Of a stretch of 45,937 nucleotides of DNA, positions 18,241-28,573 are shown in pieces. Position 1 is the stretch's first letter. The number at the start of each line of letters is the position of its first letter. The notes beneath the pieces were generated by a model. The model had not been told where the DNA came from, searched no databases, and saw only the letters and a list, made by a program, of their open reading frames with translations. The stretch spans positions 1 through 45,937 of the forward strand of contig CAIYTT010000059.1 in NCBI GenBank assembly GCA_903929195.1, in the 5' to 3' direction. Made by a program: the position numbers and the translations under genes. This DNA is from an uncultured Bacteroidota bacterium (lineage in GTDB: Bacteria; Bacteroidota; Bacteroidia; Chitinophagales; Chitinophagaceae).

Positions 18241-21200
18241 TTATTTTTCTTTCACTTTTATTCTGTTACCTGCGGTGTGGCTACTGAATTCAGGTGCATA
18301 CATGCATTGTATGGTAGCAATACCATTAGAAAAATCTCCCGATTGCGCCACATAGACTGAATACTCAAATGTGTATTTTCCTTTTTTTAACTTATTTATA
18401 AAGAAATTTGAAGAAGCATCTTTAGTAGTTTGATAGTATCCCATACCATCTTGCCACAAATAACCACTAAATACATTTATGGGTTCGAAGCACGAAGCAC
18501 GAACATCCTTTAAATGTATGTATTCCATGTTTCGTGCTGCACTAACGTCAATTCTTATTGTAATTTTATCACCTACATTTAATATACTACTATCTGTTAT
18601 AGGGTCTAATTCTACACCTTTCATAGTATTTCTATTTCTGAATAATTGTTTTTTTATTATTAAAGGAGTATTTGCAGCTTTTATTTTATCATAATTTTCA
18701 AAATATTGCCAATAAACAGCCCCCCAAGAGGTACTTTGCTCATTATTTTTTACAGTTATTTTTATATTTCCCATTTCCGGTTTTATATCAGTTGCTTTAT
18801 AATTAATTTTATAATAGCCGCTACCATCTTCTTTTTTTAAAGATGTACTATTAGTGATTTCATTTCCTAATGTTATATTTACTTCCGGTTCTTTACTTAG
18901 CCAATCGCTTCCATTTAATAATAAGGCATAGCAGGCATCGGCAGTAGCTCTTGTTGTTTGCCAACAGTTTGTTTGCTTGTTTTTTAATAAATTTATTTTT
19001 AGTGCATTTACGGTTTCTGTATCTCTATTAATTTCGTTAAAACACTCTATCATTAAAGAATTTATTTCAATAGGAGCATCATACCACCAATAACTCTCAC
19101 CGGGTTGATTCCAATACATACCCATTTCATCGTTTCTATGCGCCGTTTGTTTTAAACCGTCAAGTATATCTTTTGCTGTTAACGTGTCTCCGTTTCTAAA
19201 TAAGGTAAGTGCAATCATTCCTTGCATGTATTTATTAAACGAATGTCTATATTGTTTTGCCTGGTGCAAAAAATAATTATATGCAGGTAAATTATTCGGT
19301 ATTATTTTTTCGTTATTAAAAAAACTGCGTGTATATAAGTACTGTACATCCTCATTTCCAATCTGTTGTGTACTTGTATCTATTTTGTTTTTTAATAGTT
19401 CTTTAAAGTTCTTGTTTAGTTCTAAGTCTAAAAACGCCAAAGAATTCTTTGATATTGAATTTAAATTATCTAAATTAGTTACTCCAAAATGTTGCAATTT
19501 ACCAATACCTGTAGTTATATATTGTGTAATATATCTATCATCATCCATACCCTTAAACCATGCAAAACCACCTGTTTCATTTTGCATTTCTTTAAGTTTA
19601 TTTAAAGTTGTGGTAAGTGAATTTTTAAGTTTAGATGTTTCAAATAGACTTGCAATTCTGTGTTTTTGTTCTGTCTCATTTTTTGCATCCATAAGCCAAG
19701 GTGTTTCGGCTATGATTGCTGTCTTTAACTCTTCATTCTTATTTAAATTAGATAGTAGAGTGGCAGTGTCTTCTGTTTCCCATTTATGAAAAATTGCTTC
19801 TATTTTAGGGGAGAGATGCGTAATATTATTAGCAAGTGCATTTGCATAAAAACGATTAAAAGTTTGTTCTGCACACTCATGTGGAAATTCCATAAGGTAA
19901 GGTAATGCCTGTACCGCATACCATGCCGGGTTGGATGTATATTCTAATGTAAGTCCATAATTTCTTAAAGATTTTGAATTCTCGGAATTTAGTAAGTTGG
20001 GTAACTGATAGCTATTAGCATTATTGCCATTTACATATACCGGAACTGTTTCGGTTACTAATGTTTTATTGCTTAATATAGGCAATGTATTTTCTTCACC
20101 ATCCGTAAAATTTCCGGCACTTGCAGCTATTCTTATAATTATAGGTTCTTCTATGTTTTCCGGAATATACAATTTCCATTGTGCATTGGTACTTTGCATT
20201 GGGTTTACTTCAAACTGTTTTGTTGTATTGTTGCCTAAAAACAGTGTTGTAATGTTTGCATTGTTTTTGGTGTTTATTATTTGTAACTCGGTAGTACCAA
20301 ACAAAGTACTATCTGTTAAATTGCTGATAGTTGAATTGATTGCAATTGTATCACCTTGTCTTAAAAAACGAGGTAAATGGGGTATTACCATCATATTTTT
20401 CTGTGTTTTAATTTTACCGTACAATAAGCCTGTAGCCCAATCTTTTGTATGCCCAAAAGCCATTAATTTCCATTCAGTAAGTGCCTCAGGCATTGTAAAT
20501 TCAAATTTTACATTCCCACTGTCATCTGTTCTTAGTTGTGGATAAAAAAAGGCTGTTTCACTTAGGTTTTTACGAATATTTATTTTATTTAATATTGAAT
20601 TTTCTTCGTTTTGTTTATCTTTATTTTTTATGGTTTTAGATTGGAGATTATTTTCAGGTGTTGGAATTACATATTTTACTTGCGTTGTTGGCATTGCTGA
20701 AATTGCCATTAGAGTCTTTTTTACATTTTGTACTGCAACACCGTCAACCACATATAATTTTGACGTATTTGTTCTTGCACCACTAATATTTATTATTCCG
20801 CTGGAAACAGAATCACTTTCTAATTTATAGTTCCATCCATAAGTTAAATTATTTACTGTTCCGATATTATAATTTTCTACTAAAAACTTAGAATAATTTT
20901 TATGAAATTCCGAATTGATAAAATTGTTGCTTTTCCCTAATAGATAAGCAGATTTTGTTGAAGAAATATCAGTAAAAAGACTAAATTTACTGTTGTTTTC
21001 ATTAAGTAAATATTCATAATTATTATAAGCTCCCCACCAATGTAGTTCTATTGCATCTAATGAACCATCATACATAGACACCAAAAGTTCTTTTGTTTCC
21101 TTATTATCTTTTTCGCCTTTTATATTTAGGGTCCATTTTTCTTTTTCTCCCGGTTGTAATTTATCTCTATGGGTTTCCCATTTTAAATCAAGCTTTTTAT

Positions 21201-24200
21201 TATACCATGGTATTTCGAATTTAATGTTTTCATAATAAAACCGATTATTTTTTAACATAAAATAACTAACCATAATTCCACCTCTATCTGTTTCTTCAAT
21301 GCTTTTAGACCAACTTACTCGTTTATTGTTTTCAATTTCTAACCATGTTTTAGTGGTATTATCATACATTAATTGTTCATATTGTAAAATATTTCCTTTT
21401 TCGAAACCGGATACTACATCACATTCAGCTAAATCACCCGGAATTAAATAGTTCTTATAGGGTATTACCAACAAGGGGTCAATAATATTGTTACTATTTT
21501 TAGTATCCCATATTTCAACATATTTTTTATGATAAATAGGAGTGCCATATTTATCTTTCGTATTCATTTCTATAATATAATACCCATTATATTTCCATGT
21601 TTCCGGTTTTACCTGTAAAAGGGAACTGTTATTGGTAATAAAAAAAGTATCTAATACCAATAGTTCTTTCTCCCAATTTTTATAATTGTTTTCATCCTTA
21701 TACTCATCGTTAGGGAAATAATTCCTAAATTCGATAGAATCCATTAAATAGAACTCCGGTTTTTCCCATAACCTTTTTCTGTATATTTTTTCAGGCAATT
21801 TTAGATGAAAGATTTGAATATTCACTTTTGAAGATACAAACTCGCCGTTGGTATTTGTTGTTACCATATTTAAAGAGTCAAACTTATCTGTTGTACCTTT
21901 ATCTTCAATGGCATCTTCTAAAACCAAAGTGGTATAGCCGGCATTTATAGATTGTTCTGCATGATGAGTTTCACCGCTTTTGTCTGTAACATCAACTTTA
22001 ATTGTATAAGAAAAAACAGGATTGTTTTTTTTAGATACGTTTTTGTCCGGCGTTGCTTTAAAAGCTATTGTAAATTTCCCTGCTTTATCTGTTAGTAATT
22101 CGCCCATACCTATCTCTTCACTTGACCAATCCGGCATTTCATCATTCTTTTTCCAATAACTATGATTATTTCCATTCCGAGTAATCGAATACTTGACTTT
22201 AGCCTCATCCATAAAACTACCGGAATAGGACGTAACTACACCCTTAATACTCACATTTTCAAATACTCTTATTTCGTCCTTTACCGGTAAGAATTCAATT
22301 GAAAATTTAGGTCTTTTATATTCTTCAACCTTTATAGTTGTATGTCCGGTTTCATTCTCAATTTCGAAATTACCTGTAAGTACATTTTCGGGTATCACAA
22401 ATTTACCAGTAAATGAACCGAAATCATTCGTTATTAATTCTAATGAATCTATTTGATTTTCATTTACATCATCAAATGTAATAGTTGTTTTTAATCCTGC
22501 TGCTACTTTTAAAATCTTACCATTATCGTTATGTTTTACAATTATACCTTTAAAAAACACGGTTTGTCCGGGTCTGTAAATTGCCCTGTCTGTAAAGAAG
22601 AAAGTGGTTGTTTCAGTCTCCGATTTCTCAATATTTGAATTATAAGTATTGAACGATTCTAATACGGTATCTTTATTTTTGGTAGCAATTATATTACCAT
22701 AAAAATAATTAGCATCATGCGAATTTTTAAAAGAAAAGGAACCATCCTCTTTAGTAAACACCTTTTCACGTTTTCCTTTTGCTTTTTTATTATCAAAGTA
22801 TTTGGTAACCCTTACTTTTTTCACTGGTTCGCCTGATTTTCTATTTAAAATAAAATTATCTTTAGAACCCGAACTACTTACAACACACAAATTGGATACT
22901 TGTAAAAAATCGCAAGCAACTATATTAGCACTATCTACGTTAAAGTCTTTATTATTAGAAATTAAAATACCATAAGTACCAATCGGTAAAGAATCTATTT
23001 TTATTTCGGTTGTGTGCCCATAATAATCATTATAAGAAGGGAGAGCAACGTCAAAATTATAAATAGGCGTTTTTGTTAATTGTGTTTGCCACCATTTTTC
23101 TAAATTGTAGTTTCCTTTTTTTTGAGCATATAAATTATTCGGTATCTGTATTACTCTTACCCATATTTTAGGGGTATTTCTATAAGTTACTACTATTTTT
23201 GAGGCTTCATTAGGCAAAATTATTTGTTCTGTTTCATAAGATAAACTTTGTTTTTCAATATAATACAATAGCGTTATAGCTTTAATAGCCCCTTCACTAT
23301 TTGGATAATTTATAATTATATTTTTTAATTTTTGAACGATTGCTGAATAATTTATTTTTATATAATTTGGTGTATTGTTGTTTTGGGAATTCAAAATAGA
23401 TTCCGGTTCTTCTATATTACACATTAATAAAGCAATTTTATAAGATGCCATTGCTGATAGAGCATTTAAGCTGTAACGGAATTCTATATTTCGCAAGCCA
23501 TCCATGTATAAATTTTTCTTATTGGTAAGTACACAATGCGTATATGCAAAGTCTAATCGGTGTAAATCAGCATCAATTAGAGCATCTTCTGTTGTGTCGG
23601 TTTCATGAAATTTAAGTAATTGCTTATACCATTGCAAAGCCAGCCATTGTAAATTTGTTAGGTCATTGGTTTCAAATTTATGTTCTAAGAATTTATTTTT
23701 TGTTGCAAATGCAAATGAGTCGGCTAACTCAAACTTTTTAAGAGGGTTTATTAAATCTTTTTCATCATTATTATAAAAATCAATTGCACGGTACACAAGT
23801 AAATCAAATAGGGTAGGACGTAATAATGCTGTATTTTCACCCTCAATTAAAACGGGATTAAATTGTGAACAATTATATCCTTTCAGCTCTTCACTTCTTG
23901 CAATAGAACGCATATATAAGGAAGCACTTTTATCAAAAAATCGTTTTGCATCCCATTGTTCTATCTCTTCAATTTTTACATCTTTATTTATTTTAGAATA
24001 ATTAAGAATAGTATATTTATGTCTTTGGTAATAATTCCAATATAGTTGTGCTGCTATACTTTGCCAAACTGCATTATTAGGAAATTTGTCTTCTTTAGCA
24101 TTTTTTTCTGCATAATTAATTAAATCTAATTCATTATTTTCAGAGGTATCGTGTATAATTCTTAAATAATAAAATTGGGCTTTTAGCATCATTATTGATT

Positions 24201-24420
24201 CATTATGTGCTTTAGCTATTGTATAAATACTATCTAATATGGAGACCGCAGATTTAGGTTTTGAGTTTTCAAGAAAGTTTTCAATACGTTGCCATTGTGA
24301 AAAGTAAGGGTCGTTTTCTTTAATAGTATCCGATACGTTATTGTGTTTTTTATTAAATTGTTCTTTTGCTGATACCATAATGCTTAGCAAACAAAAGAAT
24401 AAAACGAGTACTTTGTTCAT
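18241..24420 (-). CDS. Giant alpha-2-macroglobulin-family surface/periplasmic protein
   Basis: From the ATG at 24420 the protein has 2,059 residues and opens with a signal peptide (MNKVLVLFFCLLSIMVSA); an ATG 13 codons earlier would bury it. The N-terminal ~380 residues look helical and TPR-like. Beta-rich macroglobulin domains follow, with the family motif IYRPGQTVFFKG. The central region contains AFFYPQLRTDDSGNVKFEF and LTEWKLMAFGHTKD. A thioester-type CAEQ in FPHECAEQTFNRF follows, then an alpha/alpha toroid (GGFAWFKG, YTRSFF). Such proteins are thought to trap proteases. Unusually, just before the AFFYPQL segment there is a stretch (GARTNTSKLYVVDGVAVQ) like the plug of SusC/TonB receptors. 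It probably forms a single-gene unit. Confidence 0.85.
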   Translation of the reverse strand: MNKVLVLFFCLLSIMVSAKEQFNKKHNNVSDTIKENDPYFSQWQRIENFLENSKPKSAVSILDSIYTIAKAHNESIMMLKAQFYYLRIIHDTSENNELDLINYAEKNAKEDKFPNNAVWQSIAAQLYWNYYQRHKYTILNYSKINKDVKIEEIEQWDAKRFFDKSASLYMRSIARSEELKGYNCSQFNPVLIEGENTALLRPTLFDLLVYRAIDFYNNDEKDLINPLKKFELADSFAFATKNKFLEHKFETNDLTNLQWLALQWYKQLLKFHETDTTEDALIDADLHRLDFAYTHCVLTNKKNLYMDGLRNIEFRYSLNALSAMASYKIALLMCNIEEPESILNSQNNNTPNYIKINYSAIVQKLKNIIINYPNSEGAIKAITLLYYIEKQSLSYETEQIILPNEASKIVVTYRNTPKIWVRVIQIPNNLYAQKKGNYNLEKWWQTQLTKTPIYNFDVALPSYNDYYGHTTEIKIDSLPIGTYGILISNNKDFNVDSANIVACDFLQVSNLCVVSSSGSKDNFILNRKSGEPVKKVRVTKYFDNKKAKGKREKVFTKEDGSFSFKNSHDANYFYGNIIATKNKDTVLESFNTYNSNIEKSETETTTFFFTDRAIYRPGQTVFFKGIIVKHNDNGKILKVAAGLKTTITFDDVNENQIDSLELITNDFGSFTGKFVIPENVLTGNFEIENETGHTTIKVEEYKRPKFSIEFLPVKDEIRVFENVSIKGVVTSYSGSFMDEAKVKYSITRNGNNHSYWKKNDEMPDWSSEEIGMGELLTDKAGKFTIAFKATPDKNVSKKNNPVFSYTIKVDVTDKSGETHHAEQSINAGYTTLVLEDAIEDKGTTDKFDSLNMVTTNTNGEFVSSKVNIQIFHLKLPEKIYRKRLWEKPEFYLMDSIEFRNYFPNDEYKDENNYKNWEKELLVLDTFFITNNSSLLQVKPETWKYNGYYIIEMNTKDKYGTPIYHKKYVEIWDTKNSNNIIDPLLVIPYKNYLIPGDLAECDVVSGFEKGNILQYEQLMYDNTTKTWLEIENNKRVSWSKSIEETDRGGIMVSYFMLKNNRFYYENIKFEIPWYNKKLDLKWETHRDKLQPGEKEKWTLNIKGEKDNKETKELLVSMYDGSLDAIELHWWGAYNNYEYLLNENNSKFSLFTDISSTKSAYLLGKSNNFINSEFHKNYSKFLVENYNIGTVNNLTYGWNYKLESDSVSSGIINISGARTNTSKLYVVDGVAVQNVKKTLMAISAMPTTQVKYVIPTPENNLQSKTIKNKDKQNEENSILNKINIRKNLSETAFFYPQLRTDDSGNVKFEFTMPEALTEWKLMAFGHTKDWATGLLYGKIKTQKNMMVIPHLPRFLRQGDTIAINSTISNLTDSTLFGTTELQIINTKNNANITTLFLGNNTTKQFEVNPMQSTNAQWKLYIPENIEEPIIIRIAASAGNFTDGEENTLPILSNKTLVTETVPVYVNGNNANSYQLPNLLNSENSKSLRNYGLTLEYTSNPAWYAVQALPYLMEFPHECAEQTFNRFYANALANNITHLSPKIEAIFHKWETEDTATLLSNLNKNEELKTAIIAETPWLMDAKNETEQKHRIASLFETSKLKNSLTTTLNKLKEMQNETGGFAWFKGMDDDRYITQYITTGIGKLQHFGVTNLDNLNSISKNSLAFLDLELNKNFKELLKNKIDTSTQQIGNEDVQYLYTRSFFNNEKIIPNNLPAYNYFLHQAKQYRHSFNKYMQGMIALTLFRNGDTLTAKDILDGLKQTAHRNDEMGMYWNQPGESYWWYDAPIEINSLMIECFNEINRDTETVNALKINLLKNKQTNCWQTTRATADACYALLLNGSDWLSKEPEVNITLGNEITNSTSLKKEDGSGYYKINYKATDIKPEMGNIKITVKNNEQSTSWGAVYWQYFENYDKIKAANTPLIIKKQLFRNRNTMKGVELDPITDSSILNVGDKITIRIDVSAARNMEYIHLKDVRASCFEPINVFSGYLWQDGMGYYQTTKDASSNFFINKLKKGKYTFEYSVYVAQSGDFSNGIATIQCMYAPEFSSHTAGNRIKVKEK

Positions 24421-24703
24421 TAGAGAAAGATTTACATTATATTGTTTATAAACAAACAATTATAAAGTACAAAAAAACAAAAAATAGTCTTATTTTAAGA
24501 ATATAAAATTTATTATTATTAAAGATAAATTGGTTTTTAAGTTCTTCTTTTTTATTAAAAACAATTATTAATTTAAAAAACAAACGCAATAAACAATAAA
24601 ATAATATGTTAATATTATAGGAATATAAAAATGAAGCAAACTTTTCTTTATTGATTTAGTCTATTTCAATAGTAAAATTAATAATTTTTTTAAAATATTA
24701 TAT

Positions 24704-25150
24704 ATGAAAAAAATCATTTTGTTTTTAGCATTTTTATTTTTTTATGCCAGTAACGTATATGCTGCATTCCCAATATTAAAGAATACTGTTACTGTAATTG
24801 ATAGTATTGAACAGGATAATAGAGGGTTAGACATGTCTAATAGTACCTGTACAAATATTATTACTAATAATAACAATAAATTGAATATACTCTATCAATA
24901 TGGTGATGGCAGACGGGACTGGAGACGAGGAGAAGGAATGCGTGCTATGTTTTGGGCTATGTGGGGTCTGTTTTTCTGGCCGTTGGGTATTTTAGCTATT
25001 ATACATGGTATTAGGGGTTTAGGGAGTAGGTCGGGTAGGGAGCAAGACAGAGCTTTATTAGGGTTAATTTTTGGTATAGGTGAAGTAATAGCATGTATAG
25101 TTTTTCTAATATTTTTATTTACTTTTCCATTTTATTTTATAATAATATAA
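24704..25150 (+). CDS. Exported small membrane protein, unknown
   Basis: The 148-residue protein starts with a signal peptide (MKKIILFLAFLFFYASNVYA). A polar stretch of about 60 residues follows, then a basic patch (GDGRRDWRRGEGMR), and then two hydrophobic segments (FWAMWGLFFWPLGILAIIHGI and LIFGIGEVIACIVFLIFLFTFPF) joined by GSRSGREQDRAL. The GLFF-PLGI-AIIHG wording recalls DUF4190-like small membrane proteins, but I do not recognise the family firmly. It is divergent from the A2M gene and converges on the PLP enzyme gene with ten bases between them. Confidence 0.65.
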   Translation: MKKIILFLAFLFFYASNVYAAFPILKNTVTVIDSIEQDNRGLDMSNSTCTNIITNNNNKLNILYQYGDGRRDWRRGEGMRAMFWAMWGLFFWPLGILAIIHGIRGLGSRSGREQDRALLGLIFGIGEVIACIVFLIFLFTFPFYFIII

Positions 25151-25160
25151 ATAAAAAAAG

Positions 25161-26060
25161 TTAGTATATTAAATCTTTTTGTACCGATATATTGCCTTGC
25201 AAACCTCCGGAATGTATGCAAAGTATTTTATCGGTAGAAATGAAATAATTATCTAATAATAATTGATTTAATCCATACATCATTTTTGATGTATATACAA
25301 TATCAAGTGGTATTTTATTTAAATCATAAAATTCATTCATAAATGTAATTAGCTCTTTATTCCATTTGCCAAAACCACCAAAGTGCCATTCATCCTGCAA
25401 ATGCCAATTGGTATTCTTATTTTTGTCTAAATGTTTATTTATTGATTGTTCCATATATTTACCTTCTTTCATGGGCACAAAACCAATAATATATTGCTGC
25501 CTTTTTAACTTATTTCTTAGCCCTATTAAAGTAGTACCAGAGCCAACTGCAATGGCAATATGGGTATAATTTTTGTCAATAAATCTATCCATTAGTCCGG
25601 CACCTGTTCTGCCAAGTTCATTGGCACCACCTTCAGGTATTATATATATATCATCAAAATGGGCTGCCATTTGCCGTATCCAGTCCGGTTGTTCATTATT
25701 TTTATACTCTTCTTGTGTTACAAATATTAATTCCATACCATATTCTACACAAGATTGTAAGGTAGGGGTAAGCTTATCATACTTTCCACGAACGATTGCT
25801 ACAGCAGGAATATTAAATTTTTTTGCTGCATAAGCAGTTGCGACCAAATGATTTGAGTAGCCACCACCAAAAGTAAGAACGGTTTTAAATCCGTCATCAA
25901 CTGCATTAGCTAAGTTTAATCTAAGTTTAAACCACTTATTCCCCGATACGATGGGGTGTATTAAATCGAGCCTTAAAACATCTATGCCCAATACCTTACC
26001 TTTATACCAAAATTTATGTAATGGTTGTATTACAGCCAGTCTTTCATCAATTGTAACCAT
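25161..26060 (-). CDS. PLP-dependent ACC deaminase/D-cysteine desulfhydrase family enzyme
   Basis: The 299-residue product belongs to the fold-II PLP enzymes related to 1-aminocyclopropane-1-carboxylate deaminase and D-cysteine desulfhydrase. HPIVSGNKWFKLRLNL contains the PLP lysine, FGGGYSNHLVATAYAAKKF is the conserved stretch after it, and AVGSGTTLIGL is the phosphate-binding glycine loop. C-terminal LCIHSGGLQGN matches the family end. At 299 residues it is slightly shorter than the typical ~330. D-cysteine desulfhydrase-like activity is more plausible than true ACC deaminase in Bacteroidota, but sequence alone does not decide. It overlaps the 3' end of era by 14 bases and is likely co-transcribed. 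Confidence 0.8.
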   Translation of the reverse strand: MVTIDERLAVIQPLHKFWYKGKVLGIDVLRLDLIHPIVSGNKWFKLRLNLANAVDDGFKTVLTFGGGYSNHLVATAYAAKKFNIPAVAIVRGKYDKLTPTLQSCVEYGMELIFVTQEEYKNNEQPDWIRQMAAHFDDIYIIPEGGANELGRTGAGLMDRFIDKNYTHIAIAVGSGTTLIGLRNKLKRQQYIIGFVPMKEGKYMEQSINKHLDKNKNTNWHLQDEWHFGGFGKWNKELITFMNEFYDLNKIPLDIVYTSKMMYGLNQLLLDNYFISTDKILCIHSGGLQGNISVQKDLIY

Positions 26061-26931
26061 ATTCCTTTAAATACAATTCGTTATCGCGCCATTTGGGACG
26101 CACTTTGATAAATAATTCTAAATGAACCTTTTTTTGTAAAAATTCTTCAATATTTTTTCTTGAATTGATACCTAATTGTTTAATCATACTACCACCTTTA
26201 CCTAAAAGAATACCTTTTTGTGTTTCTCTGCTAACAATAATTTCTGCTTTAATCACATTCAGTGTAGTTTTTTCTTCAAAAGCTTGAATAATCACAGCAG
26301 TATGGTAAGGAATTTCTTCTTCGAATAAAGCAAAAATTTGTTCACGTATCAGCTCGCAAACAAAAAAACGTTCAGACCGGTCTGAAATATTTTCTTGAGA
26401 GTAGTAGGGTGGTGCTTCGGGTAAAAAGCTGAGTATCAATGGTATTATCTTATCAGTATTTACTTGTTTTTTAGAAGAAATAGCCAAAATTTCCCAATTA
26501 GGATATTTGCTTTTATAACTATCAATTACAGCTTGTAAGCTACTTTTATCTTCCAGCTTATCCGTTTTATTTAATAAAAGCAGTGTAGGTACTTTTAAAT
26601 GAAGGGTGTTTACAATACTATCTAGATCTTCGGGTGGGCGGGTTATATCGTGCATTAGTATTGCAACATCTGCATCTTCCAAAGCACTTTTTACTTGTGC
26701 CATCATTTTCTCGTGCAGTTTATATTTTGGGTCTATAATACCGGGAGTGTCCGAAAAAACGATTTGGTATTGAGGTTCATTAAGAATACCTAAAATTCTG
26801 TGCCTTGTTGTTTGTACTTTAGGGGAAGTAATTACTAAATTTTCGCCGAGTAAAACATTTAACAACGTTGATTTCCCTGCATTGGGAGCACCAAAAATAT
26901 TTACAAAGCCCGATTGAAATTTGTTTTGCAT
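26047..26931 (-). CDS. era: GTPase Era
   Basis: The 294-residue GTPase binds the 3' end of 16S rRNA and helps 30S assembly. G1 reads GAPNAGKST (14-22), followed by the QTTRHRI switch region, DTPG (G3) and NKTDKLED (G4). A C-terminal KH domain is marked by ETQKGILLGKGGSMIKQLG, with KVHLELFIKVRPKWRDN after it, typical for Era. The G1 loop varies slightly from the usual GRPNVGKST but keeps all essential residues. A near-consensus -7 (TAACTTTA, 26938-26945 minus strand) lies six bases before the ATG, so the mRNA may be leaderless. Confidence 0.95.
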   Translation of the reverse strand: MQNKFQSGFVNIFGAPNAGKSTLLNVLLGENLVITSPKVQTTRHRILGILNEPQYQIVFSDTPGIIDPKYKLHEKMMAQVKSALEDADVAILMHDITRPPEDLDSIVNTLHLKVPTLLLLNKTDKLEDKSSLQAVIDSYKSKYPNWEILAISSKKQVNTDKIIPLILSFLPEAPPYYSQENISDRSERFFVCELIREQIFALFEEEIPYHTAVIIQAFEEKTTLNVIKAEIIVSRETQKGILLGKGGSMIKQLGINSRKNIEEFLQKKVHLELFIKVRPKWRDNELYLKEYGYN

Positions 26932-27090
26932 GAGGTGTAAAGTTACAACCTTATCTAAATAAATTTCACATTAGATATAATTTGTATTTATTTGCGATGA
27001 AATAAATACAAATAAAAACGGATTGGTTTTATATTAACGTTTTGGAGCTAAATATAATTTTTCTTTTTTGTTTCGTAACGTTTAAGTGTG

Positions 27091-27098
27091 TATCTTTG
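27091..27098 (+). promoter_or_regulatory. tRNA-fMet promoter (-33 TTTG at 27067, -7 TATCTTTG)
   Basis: TATCTTTG is a perfect -7 element, and TTTG at 27067-27070 stands 20 bases upstream, the standard Bacteroidota -33/-7 spacing. Transcription would start just before the tRNA at 27108. Confidence 0.7.
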
Positions 27099-27107
27099 CA
27101 GTCAACT

Positions 27108-27182
<75 letters not shown>

Positions 27183-27186
27183 ATAT

Positions 27187-27219
27187 AAAAGCCAGTCATT
27201 TATTTGATTGGCTTTTTTT
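27187..27219 (+). terminator. Terminator of tRNA-fMet; left copy of a 30-bp direct repeat
   Basis: The stem AAGCCAGTCA / TGATTGGCTT (one G-T pair) is followed by seven T's, directly after the tRNA. The first 30 bases (27187-27216) recur without mismatch at 29326-29355. Confidence 0.8.
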
Positions 27220-27301
27220 GTTATTTTGCGTCAATTAATTTTTGTTTTAAATAACTTAGGTTCAACAAGGGCTTACTAATTACGCGATAAATATTTTAAC
27301 C

Positions 27302-28573
27302 ATGAGTAAAATCAGAATAAAAAACTTCGGACCAATTAAAGAGGGCTTTCTGGATAATGATGGCTTCATGGAAATAAAGAAAGTCACCATGTTTATTGGC
27401 AACCAAGGCAGTGGAAAAAGTACTGTTGCAAAGCTGTTCTCTACTTTAGCATGGATAGAAAAGGCGTTAACGAGGGGTGATAGAGACTCAAAGTATTTTG
27501 AAACTTATAACAGATTTAGGAATCAATATCTGACCTATCATAGAATAGAAAACTATTTCTCACCTTTTGTTGGTACTCAACTGACTAACAATTACGCTAC
27601 AGAAATTGAATATGAGGGAGATTCGTGCGACTTTAAGTTTTACAATGGAGCCTTTCATGTTCAAAAGAAGAACAAAAATTCTAATTATGACCTGCCACAG
27701 ATAATGTATGTGCCCGCGGAAAGGAACTTTATTGGAAGTTTCAGAGAAGGGAGAGAGACTAATATTGTATTAAATTCGTTAAGAGAGTTTATTACAGATT
27801 ATTCTTTAGCTTTAGAAGCAATGGACGGCTTGGTCCGATTACCAATAAACAATGTTGATGTTGAATACAGCAAATCAACCAAAACAGTTTATATAAGAAA
27901 AGAGGGTGGTTTCCAAATTACATTGCCAGAGGCTTCAAGTGGGTTTCAATCATTGGTTCCTATGTACATTACATCATCATATATGGCAAATTCTGTAAAA
28001 CCAGATAATGAAAATGCTAAAAAAATGACTAGCGAACAAAGCGAACGATTTCGAATAGAGATGCAGTCTATTAATGAAACCCCCGGACTAACAGAAGAAC
28101 AAAAGCGAATTGCCCGATCTGAAATCGGAAAGAAATTTAACAAGACAGCATTTATTAATATTGTAGAAGAACCTGAACAAAACCTTTATCCTTTATCGCA
28201 AAACGAGATGCTTAATAGTTTGCTGGAGTTTAACAATATTTTACCCTCCAATAAATTAATTATGACTACACACAGTCCTTATTTAATAAACGATATTACC
28301 CTTTGCGTAGAGGCTTATAATTTATTAGAAAAAATAAAAAAAGCACATAAAGAAGCAGAATTGGACGCTAAGGTAGCAGAAATCGTTCCCTTGAAATCAG
28401 TTATAAATCCTGAAGATTTGGCGATTTATGAATTAGACGAAAAAGATGGGAACATAAAATTATTGGGTAATTATAAAGGTCTTCCATCCGACGAAAATAT
28501 ATTGAATTTTGAACTGGGGAGAACAAATGAAAAATTTTCTGACCTATTAAAAATTGAAGATTTATGCCTGTAG
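27302..28573 (+). CDS. AAA15/OLD-like SMC-type ATPase
   Basis: The 423-residue protein is a single-polypeptide ABC/SMC-type ATPase of the AAA15/AAA21 (OLD-like) group. It has the opening IRIKNFGPIKEG, Walker A GNQGSGKST (33-41), an ABC-like signature EASSGFQS (about 209-216), Walker B FINIVEEPE (284-292) and the switch histidine in TTHSPYLI (His324). A helical insertion lies between the Walker motifs. No TOPRIM or other nuclease domain follows, unlike full OLD proteins. ATPases of this type with a small effector partner are typical anti-phage modules. The downstream gene overlaps its end by ten bases, so the two are translationally coupled. The pair sits between direct repeats after tRNA-fMet. 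Confidence 0.82.
   Translation: MSKIRIKNFGPIKEGFLDNDGFMEIKKVTMFIGNQGSGKSTVAKLFSTLAWIEKALTRGDRDSKYFETYNRFRNQYLTYHRIENYFSPFVGTQLTNNYATEIEYEGDSCDFKFYNGAFHVQKKNKNSNYDLPQIMYVPAERNFIGSFREGRETNIVLNSLREFITDYSLALEAMDGLVRLPINNVDVEYSKSTKTVYIRKEGGFQITLPEASSGFQSLVPMYITSSYMANSVKPDNENAKKMTSEQSERFRIEMQSINETPGLTEEQKRIARSEIGKKFNKTAFINIVEEPEQNLYPLSQNEMLNSLLEFNNILPSNKLIMTTHSPYLINDITLCVEAYNLLEKIKKAHKEAELDAKVAEIVPLKSVINPEDLAIYELDEKDGNIKLLGNYKGLPSDENILNFELGRTNEKFSDLLKIEDLCL

Noticed and set aside
19385-20545. Plus-strand open frames of 134 and 173 codons inside the A2M gene
   Set aside because: They are antisense to conserved A2M domain sequence including the CAEQ region.
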